64,000 nucleotides of DNA from Zarea fungicola (GCA_900169235.1 FWCC01000268.1:62001-126000), one strand, 5' to 3'. Shown: positions 36,983 through 49,350, numbered from the stretch's first letter. Made by a program: numbers and translations. Notes: generated by a model not told the origin, from the letters alone.

Positions 36983-39900
36983 ATGGCCTCACGACTGGCT
37001 GTTGTCCGGGGCGCTTCCCTCAAGCACTCCTCCTTCTCTCTGGCCGCCAGATCTGTGCCCCTCGTTGCCCGCCGTGGTGTCGCTTCCGCCACCAGCGCCC
37101 GCCAGCTCTCACAGACCACACAGACTGAGGCCGATGGCCACAGGAGATCCCATGCCGCCCTGGAGTCGCTCCAGCGCGATCCTGCCTTTCTTCAGATGAA
37201 GGATGCCCTGGCTGAGAACCCCCAGCCATGGATGGACTTCGTCGCCCGCCACATTGGTCCCCGCGACTCCGACATTGACGCCATGCTCAAGACCGTTGGT
37301 GCCGACTCTCTCGACACCTTCATCTCTCAGGTCATTCCCAAGGATATTCTCCTGCCTCCCAAGAAGACCATTCAGGCCAACAAGCTCAGCGAGTCTGGTG
37401 TGGCCAACGTCTTCAAGAACATGAGCGCACAAAACGAGATCAAGACATGGATGAACGGTGGTGGTTACTACCCCGTCGAGATTCCCGCCGTCATCAAGCG
37501 CAACATTCTCGAGAACCCTGCCTGGTACACCAGCTACACTCCTTACCAGGCTGAAATTAGCCAAGGCCGTCTCGAGTCTCTCCTCAACTTCCAGACCATG
37601 ATCTGCGACTTGACGGGTCTTCCCGTCGCCAATGCCTCGCTTCTCGACGAGGGTACCGCTGCCGCCGAGGCCATGACCATGTCCTGGAACTCTCTTCCCG
37701 CTACTCGCGCCAAGCGTCCCAACAAGACCTATGTCGTCTCACACCTTCTCCACGATGCCACCATTCGCGTCATGCACGGCCGTGCCGAGGGATTCGGAAT
37801 CAAGATCGAGGTTGTCGACCTCTCCGCGCCCGACGCCAAGGACAAGATCAAGGCTCTCGGTGACGACCTCGTCGGTGTCATGGTGCAATATCCGGATACC
37901 AACGGTGGTATTCAGAACTTCAGAGAGCTCGCCGATCTCGCCCACGCCCAGGGCACTCTTCTCAGCGCTGCTACTGACCTGTCTTCTCTGACTCTCCTCA
38001 CACCCCCGGGTGAATGGGGCGCCGATGTTGCTTTTGGTAACTCTCAGCGCTGGGGTGTTCCTCTTGGATTTGGCGGTCCCCACGCCGCCTTCATGGCTGC
38101 CCAGGAGTCTAGCAAGCGCCGTCTGCCCGGCCGTATTATTGGCGTCTCCAAGGACCGCACTGGCCGCCGTGCCCTGCGTCTCGCTCTCCAGACTCGTGAG
38201 CAGCACATTCGACGTGAGAAAGCTACCTCCAACGTCTGCACTGCCCAGGCCCTGCTTGCCAACATGGCTGCCATGTATGCCATTTACCACGGCCCTGGCC
38301 AGCTCCGTGAAATGGCCGTCACCAACCTACGCCACGCCCGCATGATCCAGGCCGCTGCTCAGCATTACGGCCTCAACGTCATCACTTCTTCTGTCGACCC
38401 CGAGGGCCGTGTCCTATCTGATACCGTCACAATCGGCTTCAAAGACCCTATTGTATGCCGTGCTCTCCGTCGAGAGCTCAATGGCCGCGGCATCAGCAGC
38501 GGCAAGTCCTGGTCCTCTAGCGAGATTGTCCTAGCCGTCCCTACTACCTTCACCCTCAAGAACTACATCCGCATCGTGCAGTCTTTCCGTGACGTCTCCT
38601 TCAAGAACCACACCAATGCCTACGTCGACGTTGCCAACAAGTACTGGACCGAGGGTTACAAGGTTTCCTCCGAGGAGATCATCAAGAGCCTTCCCGCCGC
38701 GGTCCGCCGAGAGTCCAAGTTCTTGACTCACCCCGTCTTCAACTCTCATCACAGTGAGACTGAGATGCTCCGCTACATGCATCACCTGCAGTCCAAGGAT
38801 CTGTCCCTGGTTCACTCCATGATTCCTCTTGGCTCTTGCACCATGAAGCTCAACGGTACTACCCAGATGGAGCTAATTGGCACCGAGTCATCTTCCAACA
38901 TCCACCCCCACGCCCCTCTAAGCGGTGTCAAGGGCTACGAGAAGCTCTTTGCTGCCACCGCTGCTCAGCTCTCCGCCCTTACCGGCATGGATGCCACTTC
39001 CCTGCAGCCCAACTCTGGTGCCCAGGGTGAGTTTGCTGGTCTTCGTGCCATCGCAAAGTACCACGAACAAAACGGTGGAGCCAAGCGCGACATCTGCCTG
39101 ATCCCTACCTCCGCTCATGGTACCAACCCTGCATCTGCTGCTATGGCCGGCATGCGCGTTGTCCCCGTCAAGTGCGATACTGCCACTGGTAACCTCGATA
39201 TTGCTGATCTCACGGCCAAGGCCAAGAAGCACGAGAAGGAGCTTGCTGCCATCATGGTCACCTACCCTTCTACCTATGGTGTCTTTGAGCCTGAGGTTCG
39301 CAAGGCTTGTGACATTGTTCACGAGCATGGTGGTCTTGTCTACATGGATGGCGCAAACATGAATGCCCAGATTGGCCTCACCTCTCCTGGTGCCCTCGGC
39401 GCTGATGTCTGCCATCTGAACCTCCACAAGACTTTCTGCATTCCCCACGGTGGGGGTGGTCCTGGTATCGGCCCCATCTGCGTCAAGGATATCCTTGAGC
39501 CCTTCTTGCCTCACCAGAACAACCAGACGCCTGTGTCTAGCGCCACCTTTGGCAGCGCCAGCATCGTACCTATCAGCTGGGCTTACATATCCACCATGGG
39601 TGATGCCGGCCTCCGCAAGGCTACCTCGTTGGCTCTGCTCAACGCTAACTACATTCTTGCCCGTCTCAAGGATCACTACCCCATTCTCTACACCAATGAG
39701 AATGGTCGCTGCGCTCACGAGTTCATTATTGATGCCCGAGGCTTCTCCAAGACTGCAGGTGTCGAAGCCATTGACATTGCTAAGCGTCTTCAGGACTATG
39801 GCTTCCATGCCCCTACGATGAGCTGGCCTGTACCGAACACTCTCATGATCGAACCTACAGAATCTGAGAGCAAGGAGGAGCTTGACCGCTTCATCAATGC

Positions 39901-40239
39901 ACTTATTAGCATCCGACAGGAGATCCGTGAAGTTGAAGAGGGCAAGCAGCCCCGCGAGGGCAACGTTCTTAAGAACTCTCCCCACACCCAGCTGGATCTT
40001 CTCCTTGGCGACGATGGCAAGTGGGAACGTCCCTACAGCCGTGAGAAGGCTGCATACCCCCTGCCTTATCTCACCGAGAAGAAGTTTTGGCCGACCGTTA
40101 CCCGTGTTGATGACAGTAAGTTTTACCGATACAAAATTTAAATTAAGCAAACAACTAACGCAATTTTACAGAGTACGGCGACACAAACCTGTTCTGTACC
40201 TGCCCTCCCGTTGAGGACACTACTGGCGATGCCAACTAA
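36983..40239 (+). CDS. GCV2: Glycine decarboxylase P protein (glycine dehydrogenase, decarboxylating), mitochondrial
   Basis: Two exons, 36983-40115 and 40172-40239, encode 1066 residues; the donor is GTAAGT and the acceptor TACAG, with CTAAC 15 bases before it. The P protein of the glycine cleavage system decarboxylates glycine with pyridoxal phosphate and passes the aminomethyl group to lipoylated H protein in the mitochondrial matrix. Residues 1-45 are Arg/Ser/Ala-rich without acidic residues, a typical presequence. The two homologous halves of the family are both present: the N-terminal half starts around MDFVARHIGPRDSDIDAML, and the C-terminal half contains HGTNPASAAMAG and the PLP site NLHKTFCIPHGGGGPG, where Lys816 should bind the cofactor. 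Length fits the family (about 1000). Codon use is strongly biased to C-ending codons, suggesting high expression. Confidence 0.98.
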
Positions 40240-41662
40240 GCATTACAAAATGTTGTGCATTTGAATAATAGAAAAGTTCCGAGCTCTGCCATAGGGATTC
40301 AAGCGGCATGCTGAATAAACACACATGCTCGCACTACCCGCAATTGGACAGGACTGTAACACGTTTTGTGTTTAGTATACCAGTCTAACATGGTTTGGTG
40401 TCAGACAGGACGCTGGCGTAAGAATGCAGCATACACTGTCTGACGAGAATCATAACGCCTCGGAGAGAGAACAGGCCTGTCACAGGCGACCTACTGCTGC
40501 AGCCGTTCCCTCCCCATGTGCATTGTTTCTTTTCCTTTGTCTTCCTTTTGTTTTTGTTTTTGTTTCTTCAACCCGCGCACATCTGGATTGCACCTTTAAC
40601 ATCGTCATCGAAACTCTTCAACAAGGTTTAATGAACTGGGAAAATATCCCGTCGGAATTGACGGATTTGGTTTATCATGGGATTTCATTTTTATCTTTCA
40701 AACTTTTTTGTTTGTTAAGCGAGACACAATATACCACATCTCACTTGGCAATTGGCAAAAAAAAAAGGCGTTTTATCTGTTTTCGGAAACGGAGCTTTAC
40801 AGGATGACGTTTTGTTTTCCCAACGACTTTTCTTCCCTCAGCATTCAACAACACGGCTGGCGTACTTGGAGAATTATTCTTTTACCGCCTACGTATCATC
40901 TACGTGGTGGGAAACCTTTCAGCAATTGATGCAGAGCATCAACGAGCATCAACAGAGCTCATAAGACATGCAAAGGACCACAATTGACATTGTTCTTTAT
41001 AATGTTCTTGAACAGCAAATTACTGTTTCTTCTTTTTTTATCTAACGATTCCAGTTTTATTATAGATACCCTGGTGCTGAACTTCGTCTCCAGCACCCAG
41101 CTTTGCTTTTCCAGGAGGATGATATCTACCGGAGTTTTGTTTCCAAATGGGGGCAATGACAATCGGTGATATACTGTCATCCGAATTTCGGCCACGACTT
41201 GTGTCTCACTCGGGCGCCTTTGGCGAGCCTTTAACGACGCTTTTTGCGCGAAACAAATGCATTTTTGTTAAAAGGGTCCTTGGACCCCGATTTTTTTGTC
41301 CCACCAATGCTTATGTGCATGTTTGTGTTTACAATGGTACTGTGATGTAATGGGCCAAGATGATCGCCATTCGTCCCGGACTAGGGATGTTAAGCAACCT
41401 GGCAGTGGTTGAGTGTTCACACTTCTTGCACGCAGACTTTATTTCTTGTACAAGTTGTTTTCTTGTTCGCTCTAAACTTTCAACCAATTCCTGTTGTGAA
41501 TTTAATCACAATATATGCCTTAAACGTAGCAAAACATTGAATAAACCCGACGTAGACCCAGCAATGTTATTTAAATTCTTTTTTTTTCGTTTCATAATTT
41601 CATTCCATAAACACCTCCGTCCCCGGAAAAAGACAATTCTATTCAGTTCAAAATACACCCCC
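40240..41662. other. Convergent spacer between the P-protein and SQT1 genes
   Basis: About 1.4 kb, mostly AT-rich with T runs, holding the 3' ends of two converging genes. Frames of 60-140 codons occur but show no family signal. No RNA gene is recognised. Confidence 0.55.
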
Positions 41663-43213
41663 TTAGGCCTCAAATACCAGCGAAACACCGTCATCACCAG
41701 CAGTAACCACCCTCTCACCGGTCTCACCTTGGACGAAACCGAGGACACCGCCGCCCTCACCATCACCACGATGGCCCTTCCACTCCTTGATTAAACCGCC
41801 ATCCGCCGTGGCAGTAGCGCCTGGGGCTCCAGCAGCAGCAGCAGCAGCAGCGCCGCTACCAGAACCGCCAGAGCTGCCGCGTAGGTCCCAGCGGCGGACG
41901 ACGCCGTCCATGCCGCACGACGTGAGCGTCCACGAGTTCTTGACAAACTCGACCTTGACGACCGAGTGCTCCTCGTGGGCGCCGACAATGTGGCGGCGCA
42001 CCGCGAAGCGCCGCGTGGCGTCGTACACGCAGATGGAGCCGTCGACGGAGCCCGCGGCGAGGAGCACCGTGGCGGGCGTCGTCTGCGCGAGGGTAATGGC
42101 GAGCGTCTCGATGCCATCGGTCTGGCTGTGCAGCGAGGCGAGGATCTGCCCGCCCGCAGCGACGTCGGTACTGCCCGACGTCTTGTTCTTACCGCCATTG
42201 CTCGTGGCCGCCGCGGTAAGGCGCGGGAGGGAAACGATCTTGATGGCGCCGCCGGCGCCGCCGACGGCCACGAAGGTGGCCTTGGGGTCGATGGCGACGG
42301 CGTAGAGGCCGCCGGGCACCTCGAAGCGCTGGTCCTCGGGGCTCATGGAAATGGCCGTCTGGCCGTTGTTGTCGATGAGGCCGCGGGCGGCAGCGGCGCC
42401 CCAGACGTCCCAGACGTAGAGCGTGCCGTCTTCGGAGACGGTGGCGAGGAGCTGGCCGTCGGGCGTCCAGGCGCCGGCCGTGCAGGCGCCCGTGTGGAGG
42501 AAGTAGGACTGCACAATCTGCAGCGCGTTGGCCGTGTCGGCCGGGTCAATCGTATAGACCCAGACCGAGCCGTCGCTGGCGCCGAGGGCAATGGTGTTGG
42601 GCGCCTGCGGCGACGGGCAGGCGGCGATCCAGTTGACCTCCTCGACCTCCTGCGCCTCGCCCAGGAGCGTCACGGCCAGGCTTCCCGTCGCGGGCTGGGG
42701 GTCGGCGCGCCAGGCGCGTATACGGCCGTCGAGGCCGCCGCTCACGAGGACCTCGCCGCGCGGCAGCGTCCAGCATAGCGAGTTGATGGAGTCGGTGTGA
42801 CCGTCGAGGGCAAAGAGGCTCTGCAGCTGCGTGGTCTGCGGCTGCTGGGCGGCGGCGCTGGGGTCGGAGGCGAAGCTGGCGGGCAAGACTGGCTTGCTCG
42901 GCGCGGCGGACATGTCAAATATCCAGCCAGCACCGGGGGCATCGTCGGCCTCACCAGCGGAACCACCGACGGCTATCAGGGATGGGTGGACGGGGTGCTG
43001 GGCGATGGAGAAGAGAGAGTCTTGGGCATCGTCAAAGTAGCCGATAGAGTCATTGACGAGGACGAGCTCTTCGTCCTCGTCGCCAGAATCCATGGCCATG
43101 TCATTGTCGTCATCGCTTTCAATTTCTTCGGCGGCATCGTCGGCTGCCAGCACGTCGAGATCCTCCTCGGGATGCTGGTCCTGCTGCTCCTCGGGGCTGT
43201 TGCTGGAAGACAT
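41663..43213 (-). CDS. SQT1: WD40 protein, Sqt1/AAMP family (ribosome assembly chaperone)
   Basis: A single exon on the minus strand encodes 516 residues. The first 60 residues are very acidic (DDDNDMAMDSGDEDEELVL), followed by WD40 repeats, for example LDGHTDSINSLCWTLP with VSGGLDGRIRAW, and ACTAGAWTPDGQLLATVSED with LYVWD. The last repeat ends GDDGVSLVFEA. The acidic start plus one propeller matches the Sqt1/AAMP family. Yeast Sqt1 is a dedicated chaperone that binds nascent Rpl10 (uL16) in the cytoplasm. A Gly/Ser/Ala-rich loop of about 20 residues interrupts the last blades. WD40 proteins are hard to assign by eye, so the exact family is less sure than the fold. Confidence 0.82.
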   Translation of the reverse strand: MSSSNSPEEQQDQHPEEDLDVLAADDAAEEIESDDDNDMAMDSGDEDEELVLVNDSIGYFDDAQDSLFSIAQHPVHPSLIAVGGSAGEADDAPGAGWIFDMSAAPSKPVLPASFASDPSAAAQQPQTTQLQSLFALDGHTDSINSLCWTLPRGEVLVSGGLDGRIRAWRADPQPATGSLAVTLLGEAQEVEEVNWIAACPSPQAPNTIALGASDGSVWVYTIDPADTANALQIVQSYFLHTGACTAGAWTPDGQLLATVSEDGTLYVWDVWGAAAARGLIDNNGQTAISMSPEDQRFEVPGGLYAVAIDPKATFVAVGGAGGAIKIVSLPRLTAAATSNGGKNKTSGSTDVAAGGQILASLHSQTDGIETLAITLAQTTPATVLLAAGSVDGSICVYDATRRFAVRRHIVGAHEEHSVVKVEFVKNSWTLTSCGMDGVVRRWDLRGSSGGSGSGAAAAAAAGAPGATATADGGLIKEWKGHRGDGEGGGVLGFVQGETGERVVTAGDDGVSLVFEA

Positions 43214-44262
43214 TATGACGGTGGTGGTAATGGGGAAGTAAAAGCAACGCTATGGAAAGATGAAAGATGGGCAAGACACGGAGGATATAGAGTGTCGAAT
43301 GGTAAAAGGAAGGACAAAGAGCGCTCCTAAAGCCTGCCTTGGTCGAAAGAAAATAATATTCCGGGCGGCGAGGCGACAATCGGGCTGGTAGATGGAAGTC
43401 ACCAGAGAAGCTTGGCTGCTTGATAATCACTTTTTTCCTTTCATGGTGGGGGTTGAACTTTTTTCTATGTTGCCCCTCATTGCGCTTCGAGATACATGAC
43501 TTTGCCACTATAAACCCCGCCAGTGGCTTGTACCTCGAGCTTGCGGCCAACCAGCTATGACTCTTTCTATTAGGCGAGGCTGCGCAGGTGAATAAATAGC
43601 ATCTGTAAGATATTTGAATCAAGATGCAGCTATTATCTGTCTTGATTCTTCTCGATTTCTACAAGTAGCTACCTGCCTTATCAGCGCAAATCAGCCCGTT
43701 TACGTTCCTAGCACGGCTGGTGGTGTAAATGCCAAGCAGTGTGCTGGTCCGACGGGGAGAAAATAAACCACGTAAAATTGAGCGAATCATAGTAATAATA
43801 GTATTAGGCGGAATGTTGCATGTAGTAGTGATACTGTTTGGTTTTCAGCCTTTAGTTGCCGGCTGGATCTCGAGATATACCTTGTCCAGTAGCTATAGCC
43901 AATAAGAATCCCAAGGCCTGAGTGATAGGAGGCGACCGACCAGACCGGCAAGTGCTCGGGGAGCTTTAGGAAATATAGTCAACTTAAATAGACGATGATG
44001 GACGCATCGTGATGACTGTACTACGAAAACCACACTGTACTTACAAATTTAGTGCATATCTGGCGTTGTAGGCTATGCCTAGATAGTTAACATGTGTCTT
44101 TCACTTTCAGATACTAACAACCCTCTCTATCGAGCCCATGTATAATGACCCTCATACTCTATAGTTTTCCGAGGCCCTGAATTCAAATATTCCTAAAAAC
44201 GCCATGCTAAACAATACCCTCCACGAAAAATTGCCTCGCCCCCTTCCTCACCCTCTCTCTCA
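43214..44262. promoter_or_regulatory. Upstream region of SQT1 and 3' flank of SPP1
   Basis: Non-coding spacer between tandem minus-strand genes. The SQT1-proximal 400 bases (minus strand) are pyrimidine-rich and act as its promoter/leader. The rest is mixed, with many TAG/TAA triplets, and contains nothing recognised. Confidence 0.55.
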
Positions 44263-45648
44263 TCATTCATCCAGTATCTCTACCCAGTTATTCTCTGCCT
44301 GCTTCCTCTTCCACCGCTCCGCCGCCGCCTCGCGCACAATACGCTCCTCTGCCTCGACAACCTCGGACTGCGCTGCCATCTCGCGGATCTGGTTCCGTAT
44401 GCCCAGGGGTAGCGCCTTCTGCCAGCCGCCGTGCGGCTTGCACCTCTTGCGCTCACACATGCCGCGGACCTCGTCGCCGTCCCCGAGGGGATCATCGAGG
44501 CGGCCAGCAGAAAAGGCGGTTTCGCCCTCGGCTGACTTTGTATACGCGGCGAACGCGTCGCGGGCAGAGATTGTGTCAAGGCGTTGGTCGTAGCCACAAA
44601 TATCGTCACCAAAGTGGCCCTCTGTGATGGCGGCCCGGCGACGGGCCTGAGCCATTTCAATAACGGTGAGCATCTTGTGGCAGAGTAGCGTTTCGGACTC
44701 GATCTGGACACGCATTTTGGCGGCCTTCTCGACATAAAGCTTTTCCTCCTCGGTGAGCTTCGAGTCTGTGTCGTTGTCTAGAAAGCAAATGTGTTAATGA
44801 GGCAGGCTCCTGTTGAGATTTGCATGCGTCTATTCCGTACCTCTTGCCTGGTCCTCTGCATCAATCGCAGCAAAGGGAGTCTTTGCCATTGACCAGTTTC
44901 CATCTTCGTCCACACTCGCCATCCCACTGGACAAGAGCGCCATAAACTCGTCCTGCGACAGCTGGTCCATCAAGCCGCCACGACTGTCGCTGCCGCCCTT
45001 CCCGGGCCTGGGCAGCCGAGCGACGGTGCGCTCCCACCAGGCCTGCGCATGGTCATTTGAGCAAAAGTAGCTCGACGGGCTCTGCGTTAGCCGCGCCGCC
45101 TTTTTGCAGGCGCCCATACCGCAGCTCTTCTTGTAGATGGAGCAAAGCTGTTTGGTCGTGCAGCGCGGACAGATGAACTTTTCAATGAGATTCTCCCCGA
45201 CCTCCTTGCTCAGGTTGATACACTCTCCGTGAAACCAGTCATCGCAGCCCTCGCAGCAAATCATCCAGCGGTGGTCGTCGGGGCCCTGGCAGAGGCAGTA
45301 GGGCCCATTATCTTCGTCGTTGTCCTCGTCTGAGCCGTCGTCCCCGTCTACATTGTCACCACCCCCTTGGATCTTACTGTCGCCATCACCGGCGCCATTA
45401 TTGAGCTTCGCTTTCTTGGGCTTCTTGGGCAAGGCGGACTTGGGTCTCTTGGGACCCTTTTTTACAGTGGCAGCTGTGCCCTTCTTCTTAGGTGTAGACG
45501 CATGCCCAGATGATGGCGCAATAGCGTCTGCCGTTTCTGTGGATGGGATAGGGGTAGAAGAGGTCGCGCGTGGTGAGGCGGCGGCCGATTCCTTCTTGAT
45601 GGGAATGTCGAGCTCGAACCGCGAATCATCAGAATGCATTGAATCCAT
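44263..45648 (-). CDS. SPP1: COMPASS (Set1) complex subunit Spp1, PHD-finger protein
   Basis: Two exons on the minus strand, 45648-44841 and 44777-44263, give 440 residues; donor GTACGG, acceptor TTCTAG. Basic Lys/Pro-rich and then very acidic segments precede a PHD finger at about residues 117-165 (YCLCQG...WMICCEGCDDWFHGECINL...FICPRC). A second Cys/His cluster follows (CSIYKKSCGMGACKKAA...YFCSNDHAQAWW), as in fungal Spp1 and animal CFP1. Spp1 reads H3K4 methylation and is part of the Set1 methyltransferase complex; in yeast meiosis it also tethers break sites to the chromosome axis. The C-terminal half is helical and contains GMCERKRCKPHGGWQK. An in-frame ATG six codons upstream is possible; I chose MDSMHSDD because the preceding IIYYP is unlike the family. 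Confidence 0.87.
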
Positions 45649-46093
45649 CGGGTAGTAAATAATCAAACTTGCCTATCGGCACGTCTTAAAAGTTGTTGTA
45701 TATGAGATGAAAGAGCATTCTTAATAAGCTGAAATTTGATAAAGAAATGTGGGATATTGCTCAAATCGTGGTTTGAGGTTGTTGGATAAATATTCAGTGA
45801 GCAAGCAAAGACTCGCAGCAGGCGCAACTATCAACTTCAGGCGCAAAGAGTGCTGGATGGTGGTAGCTAGCAGTGCAGTAAAGTGGTGCCACATTAAAAG
45901 GCGCCGGAAGATATTCGGGAGGCCCTGCCGCCGCCACGGCCTCCACCAAGCCCGTTGTACTAATAAGCAAATTTATTAGCGGTTGACAGGCTACCCAGTA
46001 GAAACCAGCTCAATATCAAGCTTCGCACTCCGAGCTCTCCGTCTCCCATCGAGTCAGACCATTCTACCAGCGACATTGACAACAACGACGACA
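45649..46093. promoter_or_regulatory. Shared divergent promoter of SPP1 and SCO1
   Basis: A 445-bp non-coding interval between divergent starts. No recognisable element beyond CT-rich sequence ahead of SCO1. Confidence 0.55.
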
Positions 46094-47111
46094 ATGGCGC
46101 ATTCCAGAATATCAATGGCCGCGATGCGCAGCGCCCTCGTACGGGGGCCCGCGCAACAGCATTGCCAGCGATGCTTTTCCAACAGCGCGCTCCAGTCTGC
46201 GCCGACATCCAAGGTCGCCCGCACGAGCGCCGTTTCCTTCAACAGCGTCCGCGCCAGGCTGCCCATGACGCAACAGCGCACAAAATACAATACTGTCGAG
46301 GAGGCCAAGAGCCGACATAGCACTGGTGTATGAACTTATCCCTATACTGAAGAGCAATTGGGCAACTCGGAAGCTGATTGATTTGCCACTATAGCCATTT
46401 TCATGGAAGTCCGGGCTTCTTTTCGTTGCAACCTGCGGCGGCCTCATCTGGTACTTTGAACACGAGAAGCAGCGTATGCAGCGAAAGAGAATTGCCGAAG
46501 CGAACAAAGGTGTCGGCAAGCCGCTGGTCGGTGGCCCCTTTGAGCTAGTTGATCACGACTGCCAGCCCTTTTCCAGCGAGTTGATGAAGGGCAAATACTC
46601 ATTGGTAAGCATGAGAACCACGACAATACCCTTGCACAAAATCCCTGCCGGTTCAATTTAATCTAACGAACAAAAAAAACGTTTGCAGGTCTACTTTGGC
46701 TTCACTCGCTGCCCGGACATTTGCCCCGAAGAGCTCGACAAGATGGCACGCATGCTCGACATTATCAAGGAGAGATCACCGGCTAGCAGCCTGCTGCCCA
46801 TATTCATCACCTGCGACCCCGAGCGTGACGACCCCAAGGCCCTCAAGGGCTACCTCGCCGAGTTCCACCCCGACTTTATCGGCCTGACGGGCACATACGA
46901 CCAGATCAAGGAGACGTGCAAAAAATACCGCGTGTATTTTAGCACACCGCAAAACGTCAAGCCCGGCCAGGACTACCTTGTGGACCACAGCATTTACTTC
47001 TACCTAATGGATCCGGATGGTGACTTTGTTGAGGCGTTGGGACGACAGCACTCGCCTGAGGAGGGTGCCAAGCTTATCCTCGACCATATGAAGGATTGGT
47101 CCAAGAAGTAG
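46094..47111 (+). CDS. SCO1: Sco1 family copper chaperone for cytochrome c oxidase
   Basis: Three exons, 46094-46327, 46395-46604 and 46689-47111, all in phase 0, give 288 residues; donors are GTATGA and GTAAGC. The start at 46094 (MAHSRISMAAMRSALVRG) gives an Arg-rich presequence. A single membrane segment lies at about 82-98 (SGLLFVATCGGLIWYF). The thioredoxin-like domain has the copper-binding CPDIC motif (Cys156, Cys160) and the distal His248 in YLVDHSIYFY. Sco1 sits in the mitochondrial inner membrane facing the intermembrane space and delivers copper to the CuA site of Cox2. All three metal ligands are present, so the protein should be functional. A tandem HAD hydrolase gene follows after about 500 bp. 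Confidence 0.97.
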
Positions 47112-47617
47112 AGAGAGAGGGGGAGAGGTTAAGTTGAGATGCATTGGAGGGATTGGGGGAGCAGAACTAGCGCCATGTCCGTGTGCCATGGGCGAATTGT
47201 ATACTACTTGTAGCTTTTCAACTTGTAAAGGTAATAAATTATAGCAGACAACTCCACAAAATGTATAATCGCACCTACCCAAGAACGGGATGAGAAGTTG
47301 CGTGGTGAGAGGTAGGAGCTGCGTCTAATCTCCAAACAGAGGAAGAAGTATTTCTGTACCTTCCAAGTGCAGTGCTGTTGTTTCATATGTGACATTAATC
47401 GTATCGAAGCTGTTCCTGGCCGAGTTGCACCACAAGGCCCGACCGCGACCGCCGGTTGGTGGAGCACGAAAGCCACTCTACCGTGCATGGCAGCACCGCG
47501 CTCCAACTACCAACCAAAAGTGTCAACCACGCAACGCACTACCAAGCACCAGATCCTGCCCTCTTGCCTTTATAATTCACTACGGAAAACGGGGGAGAAG
47601 CTGCAGTAGTAGCAGAT
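47112..47617. promoter_or_regulatory. Spacer between SCO1 and the HAD hydrolase gene
   Basis: Holds the SCO1 3' flank and the promoter of the next gene. No coding sequence is supported. Confidence 0.55.
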
Positions 47618-49173
47618 ATGGTACACAGCCTAGTGCTAGGCGCGCGACTCGCGTCTAACTGCCAGATTTTGGCTACGAATGGCGGCGTCTTCCGATGCCG
47701 CCGTTGTATTGCTACACCAATCGCAGCCACGGCCCTGTCAACAGCGCAACGGCGGACATTTAGCAGCACGCTGCGACAGCACCGTGAGGCGCTCAAGTTT
47801 GTAGAGAAAGAAGATGCCTCGGCTACGAATCCTGTATTTTCAGATATTGCCTTTGCGTTTGAGTATGTTTTGCTCTCCCCACCACCGAAATCGTCACATC
47901 ATTCTCTAACGACTACGTTGTTTTCCGTTTTAGCATTGATGGTGTGCTGTACAAGGGGCAGAGCGCCATTCCGGGGGCTAGAGAGATGCTGCAAAAGATT
48001 AGACAGCAAGGGCTGCGATATGTATTTCTGACAAATGGCGGCGGCGCGCATGAGAATGCCAAGGTAACGTCGCTGGCCAAGCGGCTGGGACTTGACAATG
48101 CAGAATACGTACTTAAGGATAGAGTGATTCTGTCCCATACGCCGATGCGAAACTGGAGCGAAGACGTTAAGAAGAAGGGGACAGTGTTGGTGACGGCATC
48201 ACACCCCGAGACGGCGCGACAACTTGCCAGAGAGTATGTCATTTCTTTTTTTTTTTTGTCATCTTTAGCTTTTGCGGCTGGGTTTCCTTTTCGTAGTATA
48301 TGTGCTTATTCTAGTAGATATGGATTCGAACGGGCCGTGACACCAGCAGACTTGCTCGTCGCCAATCCACACGTGTATCCGTTTGCCCATCTCCGAGAGA
48401 GCCTGCACAAGGACCATTCGCCGTTGCCCGACGGCAGGAGCGCGGCGGCGATCACCGACCCGTATAGCCGCGCGATCCGCCCCGACGCCCTCAAGATTGA
48501 CCAGATCCTCGTCTGGAACGACCCGCGCGACTGGTCGCTCGACATCCAGGTCATTCACGACCTGCTCATCTCGCATGGGGGCTACCTGGGCACCATCTCG
48601 ACCAGGAACGGCGACACGACGCTGGCCAACAATGGCTGGCAGCAGGACGGGCAGCCCGACCTGTGGATCTCCAACCTGGACCTGGTGTGGAAGACGGAGT
48701 ACCCGGTCAACCGCTTCGGCACGGGTGCGTTCCTCGAGGCGCTCAAGGGGGTTTGGGCGGCGGTGACGGAGGCCGCACCGGCGCCGCTGCAGTACCAGGC
48801 GCTGGGTAAGCCGTTGCGGCACACGTATGAGTATGCGCACGACCGGCTGCTGCATTATGATGCCGACGTGCCCGAGGCGCTGAGAGTAGTGGGCGGCGGC
48901 GCCAAGCCGGCGAAGCGGCCGCTACGGCGGGTGTACATGATTGGTGATAACCCAGAGAGTGATATTCGCGGGGCGAATGAGTTTCTGCCCGAGGACGGGA
49001 CGAAATGGGAGTCGATCCTCGTAAGGACAGGCGTGTTTCAGCCAACAGCGGCCGAGCCGGAGCCGCGATACAAGCCTACCGTGGTTGTGGACGATGTGGT
49101 AGACGCGATTGTGTGGGCATTGAGGAATGAAGGGGCAGATGTGTCGAGGCAATGGTTGTTGTCTGGTAAATAG
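47618..49173 (+). CDS. Mitochondrial HAD-superfamily hydrolase, CECR5/HDHD5 type
   Basis: Three exons, 47618-47862, 47934-48233 and 48318-49173, give 466 residues; both donors are GTATGT after GA. Residues 1-50 are rich in Arg, Ala and Ser, like a mitochondrial presequence. HAD motif I is FDIDGVLYKG with Asp82 and Asp84, split by the first intron inside the Asp82 codon. Motif II is in VFLTNGGG and motif IV is YMIGDNPESDIRGA. The large cap domain and length match the CECR5/TIGR01456 group (yeast YKR070W), predicted phosphatases with unknown substrates. The second intron is 84 nt and free of in-frame stops, so its retention would insert 28 mostly hydrophobic residues; the consensus donor and the TAG acceptor argue that it is normally removed. 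Confidence 0.92.
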
Positions 49174-49350
49174 AGTATTGCTGTGGCTGTATATGTATCC
49201 ATCCCTAATAGAGGTAGACATTTCTTTTATGCATTTGCGCGTTGTGTACATGTGTATTTGTGCATGTTTTTATCTGCCTTGCCTGTATTCTTTGCTCGCA
49301 AGGTTTATAGCTATCATTATCTCCTCTGGGTCACATCGCAAAGACGAAAC

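Noticed and set aside
38918..40150. 410-codon minus-strand frame opposite the P-protein gene
   Set aside because: An antisense shadow of a highly codon-biased gene; the plus strand encodes an unmistakable P protein.
41966..42778. 270-codon plus-strand frame opposite SQT1
   Set aside because: An antisense shadow caused by the GC-rich codon use of the WD40 gene; its Gly/Arg/Ala/Val composition is typical of such shadows.
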